A DNA stretch of 64,000 nucleotides from Pohlia nutans. Lineage: Eukaryota > Streptophyta > Bryopsida > Bryales > Mniaceae. Every line of letters begins with the position of its first letter. Positions within the stretch are counted from its first letter, which is position 1. The stretch covers positions 7,650,213 to 7,714,212 of the forward strand of contig CM040093.1 of the NCBI GenBank assembly GCA_022496805.1, read 5' to 3'. Below the pieces are notes generated by a model. That model made no database searches. It saw only the letters and a program-made list of their open reading frames with translations, and had not been told where the DNA came from. Position numbers and translations under genes: made by a program. Positions 22,920-33,546 of this stretch are shown piece by piece.

Positions 22920-23768
22920 ATGGACAGAATGGGGGAGATAACTAATATGTTGCACGTCGCGAAGTGGGACACGCCACCCGTTCGGTCGAAATTAGATGTG
23001 ATTGGAGGTTGCCTCCAGACTCTTCCCGGCAAGTGCGTGCACGCACCGATCAGTATTGCAGAGCTACAGTTGGATTCAAGCATTCAAGAGCCGCCATCGC
23101 CGTCGCTGACACATTCATCAGGACATCATCAAGTAGGTGGCAAGATTCTGAAATTTCTGAAGCTGCGAAAGAAGTCGACGATCTCCCAGGAGGCTTGTCA
23201 GCCTTCTCTGACGACATTTCGTTTTCAAGACCAGAGCCCCAGCAGTGTTTCTGTGGAGGATGTGGATTTGGAGAGGTACCATTACGACGCGGACGAACAC
23301 AGTGAGAATGTCAACAACAATTGTGATCGTCATCATTACCGAAGCGCCTCTTCAGCAACCTCGACTTCTTCCCGAAGCTCCGCCTCCACGCAATCTTTCA
23401 GCAGCATGACGAGCCGGTCGTCAGCAGTCACGCCGCGCGCTTCTTTCATGCTTGGTCAGAATGGTCACCAATCGGGCGCACAGCTCATGGCCAACATCCT
23501 CATTTCCATTTCCAACTTGGACGAAGACGATGAAATCGGCTATGAATATGATCATCGACTTGACGGCCCGCACGAGTCGGCATGGCACCAACCTCGGGAC
23601 GAAATGTTTGCAGCAGCTGGCAGACATAGCTCTGCGAATAAGCAGAGTAACTCGGGACGCAATACTCCAAGATTAGGTCGATGCTCCATCGACTCGCATT
23701 TGACGAGTCCGGGACCATCTCGCCGCTTCGGGAAACTGGATCTTTCTCGAATAGATAAGCTTCGATGA
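22920..23768 (+). CDS. Unrecognised Ser/His-rich protein, 282 aa
   Basis: A single uninterrupted frame, clearly richer in G+C than its surroundings, MDRMGEITNMLHVAKW to ...LDLSRIDKLR. I do not recognise the family. Visible parts: a folded-looking N-terminus of about 60 residues; a basic patch GGKILKFLKLRKKS (about residues 74-87) that could be a nuclear signal or a membrane or nucleic-acid contact; an acidic/His stretch (EDVDLERYHYDADEHSENVNNN...); a Ser/Thr run (SASSATSTSSRSSASTQSFSSMTSRSS, residues about 142-168); ILISISNLDEDDEIGYEYD; and a Ser/Arg-rich C-terminus with SPGPSRRFGKLDLSRIDKLR. No signal peptide, membrane helix or catalytic motif. Composition suggests a largely disordered, phosphorylatable regulatory protein. 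The ATG chosen is the first in frame after the leader repeats; a second Met lies three codons on. A further 3' exon cannot be excluded. Confidence 0.65.
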   Translation: MDRMGEITNMLHVAKWDTPPVRSKLDVIGGCLQTLPGKCVHAPISIAELQLDSSIQEPPSPSLTHSSGHHQVGGKILKFLKLRKKSTISQEACQPSLTTFRFQDQSPSSVSVEDVDLERYHYDADEHSENVNNNCDRHHYRSASSATSTSSRSSASTQSFSSMTSRSSAVTPRASFMLGQNGHQSGAQLMANILISISNLDEDDEIGYEYDHRLDGPHESAWHQPRDEMFAAAGRHSSANKQSNSGRNTPRLGRCSIDSHLTSPGPSRRFGKLDLSRIDKLR

Positions 23769-24030
23769 CCAACCGTTTTGCAAATTAGACTGCCAGTGTA
23801 ATTAAAAGGATAGAACAATTGGTGGCTCTCACGTAGCAGTCGCCGTAAGATGTAGCGTATCAATTACTTTAGTGCATGTACTATAATCTTCATGAAGCAG
23901 CAACTGCTCTTAGTTTCTTAAAAATTCTCCAGTATTCAGCTATTGTGCGGTTGTTTGTGCAAATGAACTCTAAAATTGCAATTCTTCAAAACATGTCTTG
24001 GTTTGATTTGATCAGTTGATTTCCGCGCTG
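23769..24030. other. Probable 3' region of orphan gene
   Basis: No coding signal and no distinct polyadenylation site that I would defend. Confidence 0.3.
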
Positions 24031-24034
24031 GTTG

Positions 24035-24600
24035 ACATTTTCAGAGCGACGTACTTGTTTCTTTTTCGTCAACATGTTCTGTATATGTTGAACACTGTTA
24101 TTGTGGAGTACCGCTCGCGGTTGCCTTTGCAGACTCTTTCAATGTTTCTCGGTGCGTTTTTGAGCTGCTTCCACAGTTTCGCACAAAATTTTCTAAAAGC
24201 AGGACATCGAGAAATTAAATCTGATTCAATGCTTATCAATTTCCTTGCAACTAAATAAATATGGATTAATGCTTATCTATTTCTTTGCAATTAAATCCGA
24301 TGCGAGAAGATCATACTTACCTTGCACCGTATTATCAGAGTTTTTCCAGAGCGACGCACTTAGTTCCATGTTGAGCACTGTTGTTGTGGAGTTCCGCTCG
24401 CTGTTGCCATTGCAGACTCTTACATACGAACCTTCTTTCAACGTTTCTCGGTGCGTTTTTAAGCTGCTTCCGCAGTTTCGCACAAAATTTTCTGAAGGCA
24501 GAAAATCAAGAAATTGAATCTGATTCAAGGCTTATCTATTTCCTTGCAATTAAATCTGATACAAGAATATCATGCTTACCTTGCACCGTATTATCAGTCT
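24035..24600 (+). repeat. Two tandem repeats of about 280-310 bp
   Basis: About 24040-24340 and 24345-24600 are direct copies. Each has AGAGCGACG, TTGAxCACTGTTxTTGTGGAGT, CGCTCGCxGTTGCC, TTTCTCGGTGCGTTTTT, CAGTTTCGCACAAAATTTTC, then CTTACCTTGCACCGTATTAT. Short open frames inside are repeats of each other. Function unknown. They lie downstream of the orphan gene. Confidence 0.8.
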
Positions 24601-25131
24601 GGGAAATCCGATCTTTTCTTCTTCGAAGATCTCTATATCCTTCTCCAACTTGCAAGTGCAGACAATCAAGTGAACGCTAATTCCAAACTCACTGTCTCCC
24701 GCGCGGGGTTTTCTTGTTATGAGTCTGCACACAAAGATTCCGCCGCTATGGCTCGGTTCCGTGATATAATTACGTGATGATTGCGCTGCTATGGTAAAGG
24801 AAGCGGCTATGGTGGCCAGTAATTAACCAAACTACAGCTATCGTCACTTAAGTGCGGAGTAATCACGCCATGAGCCATGGATTAGTTAGTGAGCTGTGGC
24901 TCCAGGTGACGCAATTACCACACAAGGCGAGGACGATGATGTTTGCAACGAGAGCAGTTGTCATCTTGATGAGAGAAGTTCATTGATTGCTCAAAGTATC
25001 CCGAGTGGTCTTCGGGGCGCGGGAGGCACCGACGAGATCATCTTTTCAAGGCTCCAGAAGGCTACTCGAGCTCGGTCTGTATTATCAATTAAGGTAGAGG
25101 TACCTATAGCCATAGCCGATAAGTACCCCCA
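24601..25131. other. Intergenic, no gene seen
   Basis: Modest G+C content and short frames only, with no recognised family. Confidence 0.4.
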
Positions 25132-25380
25132 TACCGTAGTTTCCTAGCAGTTTGTGCAGTTTTTTTTTTGTCTAATAAGTAATAAAAGTGCAAAAAACAG
25201 TTAGGTAACACGAAAATTAATATATTAAAATTCGGCACTAACATATAAAAAACATATATTAAAAATTTTGGCCTTTTAATATTTTTAATTTTTTGGACAA
25301 ATTAGGTCAATAATTTCCCAAAAGCTTAGGCACCCTTGTAATTATTTATTTTTTGACCAAGCTGCTAGGAAGCTATAGTA
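25132..25380. mobile_element. Small MITE, TIR TACCGTAGTTTCCTAGCAG
   Basis: The left end TACCGTAGTTTCCTAGCAG faces the right-end complement TACTATAGCTTCCTAGCAG, with an AT-rich interior of about 210 bp. The terminus TACCGTAG is shared with the MITE at 8816-9093. No clear target duplication. Confidence 0.65.
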
Positions 25381-26792
25381 ACTAATTTGTAAATCTCCTA
25401 AAAGTTGCGTTTCATGACCCTAAAAGCCTATTTAAAGGCAACATAGTGTTGGCCAATCAAAAGCTCCCAACACATAGCAGTTTGAATTGATCTTGTTGTT
25501 GTCGGCTATAGGTGGACCTATTGTACATATTAGTCATGAGTTTCAAAGAAATTTTCACTTTATTGTTTTTTTAGCAAATTTAATTTTGAAAAAACAAAAA
25601 AAAAATCGAGAATTTTACCATTCTACTGTATCTCTATTTCTCTATGAAAGAAAGAATCTCATCAGTGAAACTTCAACATTCTCTATACTAAAAACCGTAT
25701 TTTATCAGCTATGTGTACTTATACCTTAATTCATTGGCATGTGCACGACAATTTGAGCGACTGAATTGTATTCACATGCGTCCATGCATGGTATCTATAA
25801 TATAATAGATTAGGTTGGTCCACAGCACGACCAATATGGCAGCACAATCATCGTAGGGAGTGTGCATGCACCACTGTGCATTGTACTTTTAGATTATTAG
25901 ACGTCACTTTTTAATTCGTATCCCAAAATTTAAGGAAATGAACACATTTGTGATTCTTAAATTCGAGCCTTCATGAAAACCGTTGAACAAGGTTGTGACT
26001 TTTGAACCTTTGCTTTAGTAAAAAATGATAAAATACAATTGTGATTTTTGGACTCGTTCTTTGGCAAGAAAAAATGAGACATTGGTGCTTGCATTGGTGT
26101 AACTTTTGAACTCATGTATTGGTAAAAAAGGATGAGACGACATAATAATTTTTTGACTTGTGCCTTCATTTGAAGAGATGGTGACTTTTGGAACTATACC
26201 CTAGTCAATAGGGATGATGAATACTCATGGACTTTTGCTCTAAAAAGTTATATGTAACAATTGAATATCATGAATAAGGTGCTTAGTTAGACTTGAAAGT
26301 AAATGAGGATGAAAAAAAAATTGGGCTTCCCCACTAGAACCCAAATGTTATGTAAAGGTAAAAAGCCTATAGAGTATTTGTTCAAGGTTTCACATTGCTA
26401 CACATTGGAACAACATTGTGGCAAAATTGGATCATGCAAATTAGTTGAGACAAGACAATTGTATAAAACTTAAACTTGGCTAATCACAGTAATAACAAAT
26501 TGAAGGTGGGGTCGAATACCGTTTTATTTATGTAAAACATAAAATTTAGCAAATTAAAAAGTAAAAAATGTAACTATGGTAAGTGGAACATAGCATAATA
26601 GAGCAATGCAATGGAGCACCTTTTTGAAAACCGGATCGAAAGAGAATCTTCACTTAGATCCATTTTTCTAAGTAATGAAGGAATGTCATATTCTATGAAT
26701 TTAGGGACTACTGTGTCATTGCTATGTAAACTTAGTTACTAATTGTAACTAGATTGATAATTGCAAAAGGGTGTTGGCTCCATTGCTCTAAT
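25381..26792. other. Intergenic with degenerate tandem repeat
   Basis: At about 25960-26230 a unit of about 65-75 bp recurs four times in decayed form (GxGACTTTTG(A/G)AC...xxxTxGTAAAAAAxGATxAxA). No gene was recognised in the rest. Confidence 0.45.
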
Positions 26793-27444
26793 AGAGCATC
26801 TCCAATGGTGGCTCGCTAAATTTGGATGACCCTTCAAAATATTCCAAAATATAAAGAGTCCCAAATAATAGTCCCCTAGCCAAGATACTTCAAGCATGGC
26901 CATAATTAATTAGGAAACCAATCACGAGCCACCACATGCAAAGTGCTTGAACAACTGCCTTGTCCATAACAATAAATGCACCTAAATATAATTTAGAGGA
27001 AACTCACTATATAAGAAATTTTGAGAGTGTTGACCTCATTTTCGAAAGGGCCCTCTTTGCAAAATCTGGGTAAGCCTCATCGAGTACGGACACTTGGCGT
27101 GGGAGAAAACCTTGGATGAAGCGGCATGCAACGTCAAGAAAGAAGCGAAGGTGCTGGAGCAATTTCACTCACTGTAGTATTGCCATGACGTGTTTGCTAA
27201 ATGGGTTGATTCTCAACCTTGTTCGAACTTGATTGGTCCTATATTTAACTCGATTAGCAAGGAGTAGGTTTCTCTCATCCTTGCCGATCTTGGCGGGGTT
27301 GGGTTGTATTTGTGTTTCTCTTTTCTTGCAGTAAAGGGCTCCCCTTTATTTGTGTCAAAAAAGAAAAGAAAAGGGCCCTCTTTCCTTTTTCATCCTTATT
27401 TGGCAAGTCATCCACATTTGAAGTGTAACGTTGGAGATACTCTC
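26793..27444. mobile_element. hAT-like MITE carrying an L1 fragment
   Basis: The left end AGAGCATCTCCAATGGTG faces the right-end complement GAGAGTATCTCCAACGTTAC. AGAGCATCTCCAA termini are common in plant DNA-transposon MITEs. About 325 bp of its length is the inserted L1 piece at 27059-27369 and one target duplication. Confidence 0.6.
27059..27369 (+). mobile_element. 5'-truncated L1-type LINE with 14-bp TSD
   Basis: Flanked by AAAGGGCCCTCTTT at 27045-27058 and 27370-27383. It encodes the last residues of a plant L1 ORF2 (WVSLIEYGHLAWEKTLDEAA...EQFHSL, then a stop near 27177). A 3' UTR follows, with GCAGTAAAGGGCTCCCCTTT and an A-rich tail. Confidence 0.85.
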
Positions 27445-27689
27445 GAAGTTTATAATGTGAACATCAATTAACTTATTTTAGTATTATTAAATAGACCCGG
27501 ATTTCAGCAATAAAATAAAATAAATTTTGAGGAAACTGGATCTCAGCATTTCCAAGCCATGGACCCATATTTTTAGTTCGACAATCTCAAGGGCCAGGTT
27601 TACCCAACAATTGCATTCCAGGTCTTATGGTCAAAGTGCCCACTACGAAAATCAGCATGAAGACCTGTAAAGACCGGCTTACCTTAGTT

Positions 27690-27815
27690 TTTTTATTTAA
27701 AAAAAAAAATAGCACAAATAAAGGGGGACCCTTTACTGCAGGAAGAAATATATTACTGTACAAACCAACCCCGTCAGGAAGACACGTAGACCTCGCTAAT
27801 CACAGGCCGAAATTT
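27690..27815 (-). mobile_element. L1-type LINE 3' end, opposite orientation
   Basis: The minus strand reads GATTAGCGAGG...GGGGTTGG...CTGCAGTAAAGGGTCCCCCT...TTTGTGC followed by T/A-rich sequence. It matches the 3' UTR of the copy at 27059-27369. Confidence 0.7.
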
Positions 27816-27990
27816 TTACTCAACACGTGCTAGCTGCCATGAATATTTAATTGTATTCTATGGTCATTTTTCAACTAGGTTGCCAATTTAACATATGGGT
27901 GCACAATAAAAGTATAGATTTCAATATTTGCTAATCGGTTTTATAAGTGAAACTCAAAAAATTGTTCCAAAAAGTGTTTGAGCATAGTAG
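27816..27990. other. Short spacer, nothing seen
   Basis: AT-rich, with no feature. Confidence 0.3.
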
Positions 27991-28346
27991 AGTTATCCTT
28001 AAAGTCACCTTGTGTTTGAATAAGATACCGTGAATTTTGCTTTAATGTATTCTTATTTGTTTACCCCAAATAGTTAAAAAGTATGGAAAAGCTTGGTGGT
28101 CTATCATTGTTAGGTGCGTAAGAGCTTGGTGGTCTCTAAACTCAAGGGAAACTAGTTTAGCCGTCAAGAAAGACGGCTAAACTAGTTTTCCATGAGTTTG
28201 AAGACCACCAAGCTCTTACACACCTAATAATGAGAGACCACTAAGCTCTTACCTACCTTTTAACTATTTGGGGTGAACAAATAAAAGTACATTAATGCAA
28301 AATTCACGGTATCTTATTCAAACACAAGGTGACTTTAAGGATAACT
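27991..28346. mobile_element. Near-perfect foldback MITE, 356 bp
   Basis: AGTTATCCTTAAAGTCACCT... at the left is mirrored by its complement at the right, with arms of about 165 bp meeting at AGCCGTCAAGAAAGACGGCT near 28172. A short GTAG lies on both sides, a possible 4-bp target duplication. A transcript across it would form a long double-stranded hairpin. Confidence 0.8.
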
Positions 28347-28399
28347 GTAGTTCCCATTATAAATTGTCTTAGTTTTTGTTGAATGTTGCTGCCAGTTAA

Positions 28400-29208
28400 C
28401 CCCTAAGCGTCCCTAGCTTTTTTGGGCTTAAAATCATCATTGCTTTTGATGTGTTATAGGTCTAAATGTAAGTGAGGTATAGAAATTTGAACCGTAAAAT
28501 CTTGTAATATACATGTTGTAGATCATGTGGATCAAATTTGGGGTCATTTTGCCATGTAGATTGCAAGACCATAGTGTTCTAGTGTTAAAAGGATGCTGAA
28601 ATTTTCCTAGCAACACAGTCAGAGGTGAAATTCGTTTTCAAAATTACTCAAATGAAAAAACTTTCAATTCTAAAGTAGTTCAAAATCATCTCATAAACAA
28701 ATTGGTACCCAAAAAAAACTCATGAAAATATTTAATGTGCCCTAAAATGGCCTTGCAATGTCAAAAAGTAGCCCGAAAAGTGACCGATTTGACCCAAAAA
28801 GCAAAAAGTGTCCAAACTAGACCCGTGCACTAAAATGACTCCCAAACATTCAAAACAACATGGATTGACATGAAATTTTTACCATGATAACTAGACTTCA
28901 AGGGGAATCCAACCCAATAAGTTTTTATTGAAAACGGACTTGGGATGAAGGAGATACAAGCCCCCAAAGTTGCAACCATCAAAATGCACAAAAACTGTCC
29001 AAAAAAAAGATACCTACTTTCAAATGATCACCAAAAATTCAATACATCTCGGATTGATCTGAATTTTTTACCACACATTTCATACATTATGCGGTTTGTT
29101 TTTCCAATATTTCATTAAAATTGGACACTTTTTGCAAAAGTTACAACTCTTCGAAGGTGAATGTACCCCCAAAAACGTCCAAAATATGGACGTTGGGACG
29201 GTTAGGGG
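28400..29208. mobile_element. TTAA element B1 (piggyBac-like MITE)
   Basis: 809 bp between TTAA (28396-28399 and 29209-29212). The right tip reads, as complement, CCCCTAACCGTCCC followed by the hairpin ACGTCCA-TATTT-TGGACGT. The left tip is CCCCTAAGCGTCCCTAGC. It is an inverted copy of B2 (60569-61376). Non-coding. Confidence 0.9.
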
Positions 29209-29212
29209 TTAA

Positions 29213-29639
29213 ATAGGGATTTGAAATTCCATTAAGATTAATTTTTGAATATCATATGAGTAAACTATAAATTTTCAAAGTGAAAATTGTAGGTGTACAC
29301 AAATCGATCCCAAGCTTTCATGTTTAAAAGTGTACATTTTAGACAAGAATCTAATGTGTCAATTTTACAAACAAGTTGGTTTTAGGTGTTCTTAAAGCAT
29401 CCGCAAAAGTACACGATATAGCCAGGAGATTGATGTAGGCAGAGGCCAACGCGAAGAAATTCTCCACTCGGTAACGACATGAATGAGACTTGGCATGGTA
29501 TACTACTATGGCTCTCAACGCCTCGACTATGTTCAAAAATTAGCGTAGGGCTACAAACAATGTGTGCTTTTAAAAAAGGATCATAGTTACATCTCATTCT
29601 TTTGTACTTTATTTTCTTTTGTTCTTTTATTCATTTGGT
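29213..29639. other. Intergenic, no gene seen
   Basis: No coding signal recognised. Confidence 0.35.
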
Positions 29640-29811
29640 GTTTGGCAGAGTCTACCTTGAAATTTGGTGAATCACTATGGGTGAGAATCGCAAGTGGATG
29701 TGACCGGCTATGGCATAGTCCTATTAAGGCGCTTACTCATGAAGAGCATGCCCTCACTCTCTTCCACTGGGCTCCACAAGAAAAAAAAAAAAAAAAAAAA
29801 AAAAAAAACTT
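29640..29811 (+). mobile_element. Possible retrotransposed fragment with poly-A tail
   Basis: A G+C-richer segment ending GGGCTCCACAAG runs into about 27 A residues, like the 3' end of a LINE, a SINE or a processed transcript. The source is not recognised and no target duplication was confirmed. Confidence 0.4.
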
Positions 29812-30143
29812 ATTTTAGTTCATGCTTTGGATTAGAGGATGGATGATTGCATAACATTTAGTAGCCTTCATGCCCATTGCCTTTCCTTCATGCACTCTAC
29901 TCATCACCTTGAGCCTTCACATGTTCACTTAGCTACTGATGAAGTACTGTTGGGTGTGGAATATTCCACATCATCTATTGTAGAGACAATGCATGCTACT
30001 GAATGTTATATGAGGGATTGAACGGACTTGCCACTTCCTCAAACGAAAGCCGATGTTTTTTAAGGACCTGTTGTCACTTTTTTTTAGAGGAGATTTTACA
30101 GTGAAACTGTCGTCCATTTCTAATGAGAATAAGGGCCAACCTC
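29812..30143. other. Intergenic, no gene seen
   Basis: A frame of 60 codons from about 29839 is open, but it resembles no family. Confidence 0.3.
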
Positions 30144-30146
30144 TTA

Positions 30147-30509
30147 GGGCCGCTTCACACTATGGCCGTCCAAGTCGAGAGGCCGTGGGATTGAGAGTCC
30201 AAACTTTGTTAAGAGTCCAAAGAAATCTACTGAAAATAGCCAATAAAATATAGTTTCATTTTTTATGAAAAGAAATCGACGGCCTCTCGACCATAGTGAC
30301 GGGTCTTGCAAAATGTAGGACCCAAACTTCCTCTCGAGAGGCCGTCACCTTGGTCAAAAAGTGTTGCCATGTAAGCATTTTGAAGGTCCACGGCCTTTGG
30401 ACTTTGGCCTCTAGTGTGAAGGGTCGAGAGGCCGAAACCATGGTTTCTTGCAATTTGATTGGTAGAAACCGACGGCCTCTCGACCTTTGGCCATAGTGTG
30501 AAGCGGCCC
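30147..30509. mobile_element. Tourist-like MITE (PIF/Harbinger), TSD TTA
   Basis: 363 bp with TIR GGGCCGCTTCACACTATGGC at both ends, flanked by TTA (30144-30146 and 30510-30512), the 3-bp duplication typical of PIF/Harbinger. Subterminal GTCGAGAGGCCGT repeats are frequent inside. A decayed right half of the same family lies at about 39065-39185. Confidence 0.9.
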
Positions 30510-30512
30510 TTA

Positions 30513-31364
30513 TGGGGAGTGTGGCTCTTGGAGGATTGTTTAGGCTGCAAAGGGCCAGTTGTTTGTTAAAATGCTGATTCAACTTGTATGACATTAAATT
30601 CACAATATCAACTATATTTATGTCGTTTTAAATGAGCTCAAATGACGGCAAAGTGCCGAAAACCAACTCTATTTGTGTCCAAGAAAATTGATCTATATGA
30701 CGGCAAAGTGCATAAAATGAACTTTATGTGTGTCCATGAAAACAAATGAAATGATGGTAAAGAGCATAATCTGGGAAACAATGAAAAGCTGACGGAAAAG
30801 TTCATGAGTCAGCAGAGCCAGACCACGATTGCAAATTTGCAATGGTTCACAGTGGGTTTTGCTTTTCTGTGTTCTTTGCCAAGCAAATCATATAAATACA
30901 CTACTAGAATGTTATCTGATTAATATATGAGCGAATTTAAGAGTGTCTTGCTTTAGCAATTCTATAGGGCTTGCTGGAAGGCTGATGGCCCATTCACATA
31001 TACCAATGCTGCCGCATGCATGCGTCAGGTAACTTTGAGGGAATCTGTTGTCAATAAGAAATATAAAATACGTAATTAGAAATTACTCTAACACATGACA
31101 GAAAGGAATGCAACGCAAAAAAGGAGCATGGCTCTACTTGTTGCACTGTAATGCAGTTGCACAATGCTTGAATAGTAGTTGCAGCAAGAGAAGACAAGGC
31201 TTTGAAAAAATTGTTTCTCGGTTTTACTTTCCTTGGTATTGACAAACGTTCTTGGTAATGACAAACCGACATTTACAAACTCCATTTATTGAAAAGGTTA
31301 TATTTAGCCAAATATCATATTCAACCTTCAACTCTCTTTCTTGTCCCCTATATTTACAAAAATA
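30513..31364. other. Intergenic, no gene seen
   Basis: A short motif (GACGGCAAAGTGC) recurs three or four times at 30640-30765. No protein-like frame. Confidence 0.35.
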
Positions 31365-31443
31365 GATAGATAGAAATTCCGGTCCTCTTTTAAGACCAAC
31401 GTGAATAAAAGTGTCTATTTGTAATGACAATGACCCAATGTCC
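31365..31443 (-). mobile_element. 79-bp 3' stub of the RNase H/RLE retrotransposon
   Basis: GATAGATAGAAATTCCGG...CAACGTGAATAAAAGTGTCT...GTAATGACAATGACCCAATG matches the last 80 bases or so of the element at 17735-19966 (complement strand). It is flanked by TTTACAAAAATA at 31353-31364 and 31444-31455, its own 12-bp target duplication. Confidence 0.85.
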
Positions 31444-31562
31444 TTTACAAAAATACATTTTACTTCATCCCCTTTAAATTGGCTGCTTCATGGCCCTAGC
31501 ATTAAGTTATCTCCAAAAATAATATGCCACAATGAATTCCATTATGGTGATTGGGAGTGGCT

Positions 31563-31790
31563 ACTTTAACACTATAAAAAATGGCCAAAAAAGTAGATGG
31601 AATCCCCAAAGTTCTCTCAAATTTTTCCTAAAACTACCAATTCCTTTTTATGAAAAGTGCCTTATAATAAATAATTTTATAGATGAATACCTACATATGG
31701 ATGATTGTATCCATTTTTCCCTACTTGGCTACCGATTCTAGGGTGCGTGTTACTCTACCAACGGAAGAACCAAAAATTTGGTTGAACCTC
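31563..31790 (+). repeat. Dispersed repeat, copy 1
   Basis: Diverged direct copy of about 34700-34930 (GCCTTATAATA(A/G)ATAATxTTAT(A/G)GATGAA, then TTGGCTAC...TAGGGTGCGT...TACCAA). Probably part of an unclassified element. Confidence 0.6.
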
Positions 31791-32024
31791 TACTTAAGTT
31801 TGTTTTTAATATACTTGACTTCATCAATTTCTCCATGTAAAAAAAAAAGGAGTTCAGATTGTATCCTACTTTCTATCCTTTTTTTGACACAAAAGAGTTT
31901 TATTCCAGTGCAAAGTCACTGGAAGAAAACAACACACGAACAAGGACCCAGACAGGGACCGACAATAAATATTTTGGTTTTTCGATTTTTTTCCTAAAAG
32001 AGGCTAAAACCTCATTCTAACTAA

Positions 32025-32451
32025 GAGCATCCGCACCGTTTCTCCAGATCGGAGACTCACTACAGGTGTTTTTACAAGCTCTGGAGTAAGGATCAGACTT
32101 GCCAAAATATTCGTGCCTCACCGTGGCTCACTAAACCCGAGTACAGATCGCAGATCATGGACCGTTTTTAGATTGCCACGCAGGCTGAGGTGGGCGGAGG
32201 AGGGGAGGGAAATCTTAAAAAACCAGAATCCACACATGAAACCCCAAATAGAGCAAGATCCATGTCTGATTTCCGTGTTTCCGGCGCGCGCAAGAAACTC
32301 AGAGACTCTTGAGCTTGGCGAGTCGAGGGGAGAATTTAACGAGGCCGCAAGCAAAATCACCGTTTCGCGAGCCGCGGTGAGGGAGGAGTTGGGGTCCGGG
32401 CCCGCAATACCCTGTTGCGGCCGCGTTTGGGGAGCAGGGGTGCGGATGCTC
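32025..32451. mobile_element. GC-rich MITE, TIR GAGCATCCGCACC, 7-bp TSD
   Basis: 427 bp with matching termini GAGCATCCGCACC and its complement, flanked by TAACTAA on both sides (32018-32024, 32452-32458). Unlike other elements here, the interior is GC-rich (GCGAGCCGCGGTGAGG, GGCCGCGTTTGGGG), which gives spurious open frames. Superfamily not settled; the duplication length is between CACTA and hAT types. Confidence 0.75.
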
Positions 32452-32519
32452 TAACTAAATTGCCCCATGATCAGTTTCACATGATTCCAAAGCACTTGCT
32501 CACCAGTGCGGATATATCC

Positions 32520-33255
32520 TACTTTGAAGAGTGCAGAGGGCATCAATGGTGCATTGGTGCTCATCAGGACTTGTTGCCGAGAGATCATGTCTTCGCCTGT
32601 TCAATTGAATTTTATTTATTTATTTATATTAACTTTTGACTCAAAAAGTTCAATTGAATTTGAATTCAAACTTGCTGAGTGGCGAAATTTAGCAAATTCT
32701 TCTTTTCTGCAGTAGACCACCGGGAATTTGGCTGTAGGAGACTATAAAGGTTATTGACTCTAAATCCCCCTCCACGTAAATGCATCACTATTCACCCATG
32801 GGCCCCATTTTCTGAAATTTCCATTTTGGGCAACCTAGGGTCTTTTTTTGGCAATTTGTTTTGCAAATTTAAGACCTACGGTGTCAAAATAGTCAAGAAG
32901 GATCCCCTCGAGAATTTTAAACCCCTAGAAGAAGGGGTTATTTCTTTTAAGTGGGCCCCTACATGCACAAAATAGAGGGTAAGTTTTGTCCTCTTGCATT
33001 AACGTCGAGGGGGATTTAGAGTCTGGGACAAAGGTCTAGTTCAACTCAGTTGTCCTGCAAAAGTAAAGTCAAGACTATCTAATGAAAGAAAAGTTTAGCC
33101 CATTGATAATCGGAGTTGCAAGAATTCAGAGAAATAAGAATTTGCTAAATTTTGCCACTTGGCAAGTTTGAATTCAAATTCAACTGAATATGCAAAGACA
33201 TGACCTCTGCAACAAGTCCTGATGAGCACCAATGCACCATGCCCTCTGTACTCTG
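32520..33255. repeat. Inverted repeat with nested MITE
   Basis: About 32530-32712 is mirrored at about 33125-33250 (GAATTTGAATTCAAACTTGC, GGTGCATTGGTGCTCATCAG and complements). The spacer contains the MITE at 32756-33023. Confidence 0.75.
32756..33023. mobile_element. MITE, TIR GACTCTAAATCCCCCTC
   Basis: 268 bp with matching ends over about 30 bases (GACTCTAAATCCCCCTC, one mismatch, ACGT(A/T)AATGCA). Non-coding. It is nested in the larger inverted repeat. Confidence 0.75.
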
Positions 33256-33392
33256 TACTCATTTAAAAAAAATTAAAAATTTATTTTTATTTTGCTTTTT
33301 AATCTTATTTTTACTTTGAAAAAAGGACAAAGTCAAATAAAAAAACAGCAAGCAGTATAGTACCGTAAACCCAAGACTACCGGGGTTCTAGA

Positions 33393-33530
33393 GACTTTTT
33401 TTTGAGACAAATGATGCGATTTATTCCATTGCAATGAGAAGAAAAGGACACCGTTGCAAACTAGGCAGAGAAAACAAGCCCCCACCGGCGAACCTAATGG
33501 TTCTAGAGACTTTTGCAGTATAAGTTAGTA
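33393..33530 (-). mobile_element. LINE 3'-end fragment
   Basis: The minus strand ends CATTGCAATGGAATAAATCG...TTTGTCTCAAAAAAA, the recurring LINE 3' motif of this window (also about 21505-21545, 31865-31930 and 57030-57075). Confidence 0.6.
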
Positions 33531-33546
33531 CAATACCTGGCAATAA

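Noticed and set aside
22458..24600. Tandem repeats as a CRISPR-like array
   Set aside because: Units are 160-300 bp with no short repeat/unique spacer pattern, in a plant nuclear context.
32113..32454. 113-codon frame
   Set aside because: Lies inside the GC-rich MITE and uses its terminal repeat as code; no homologous features.
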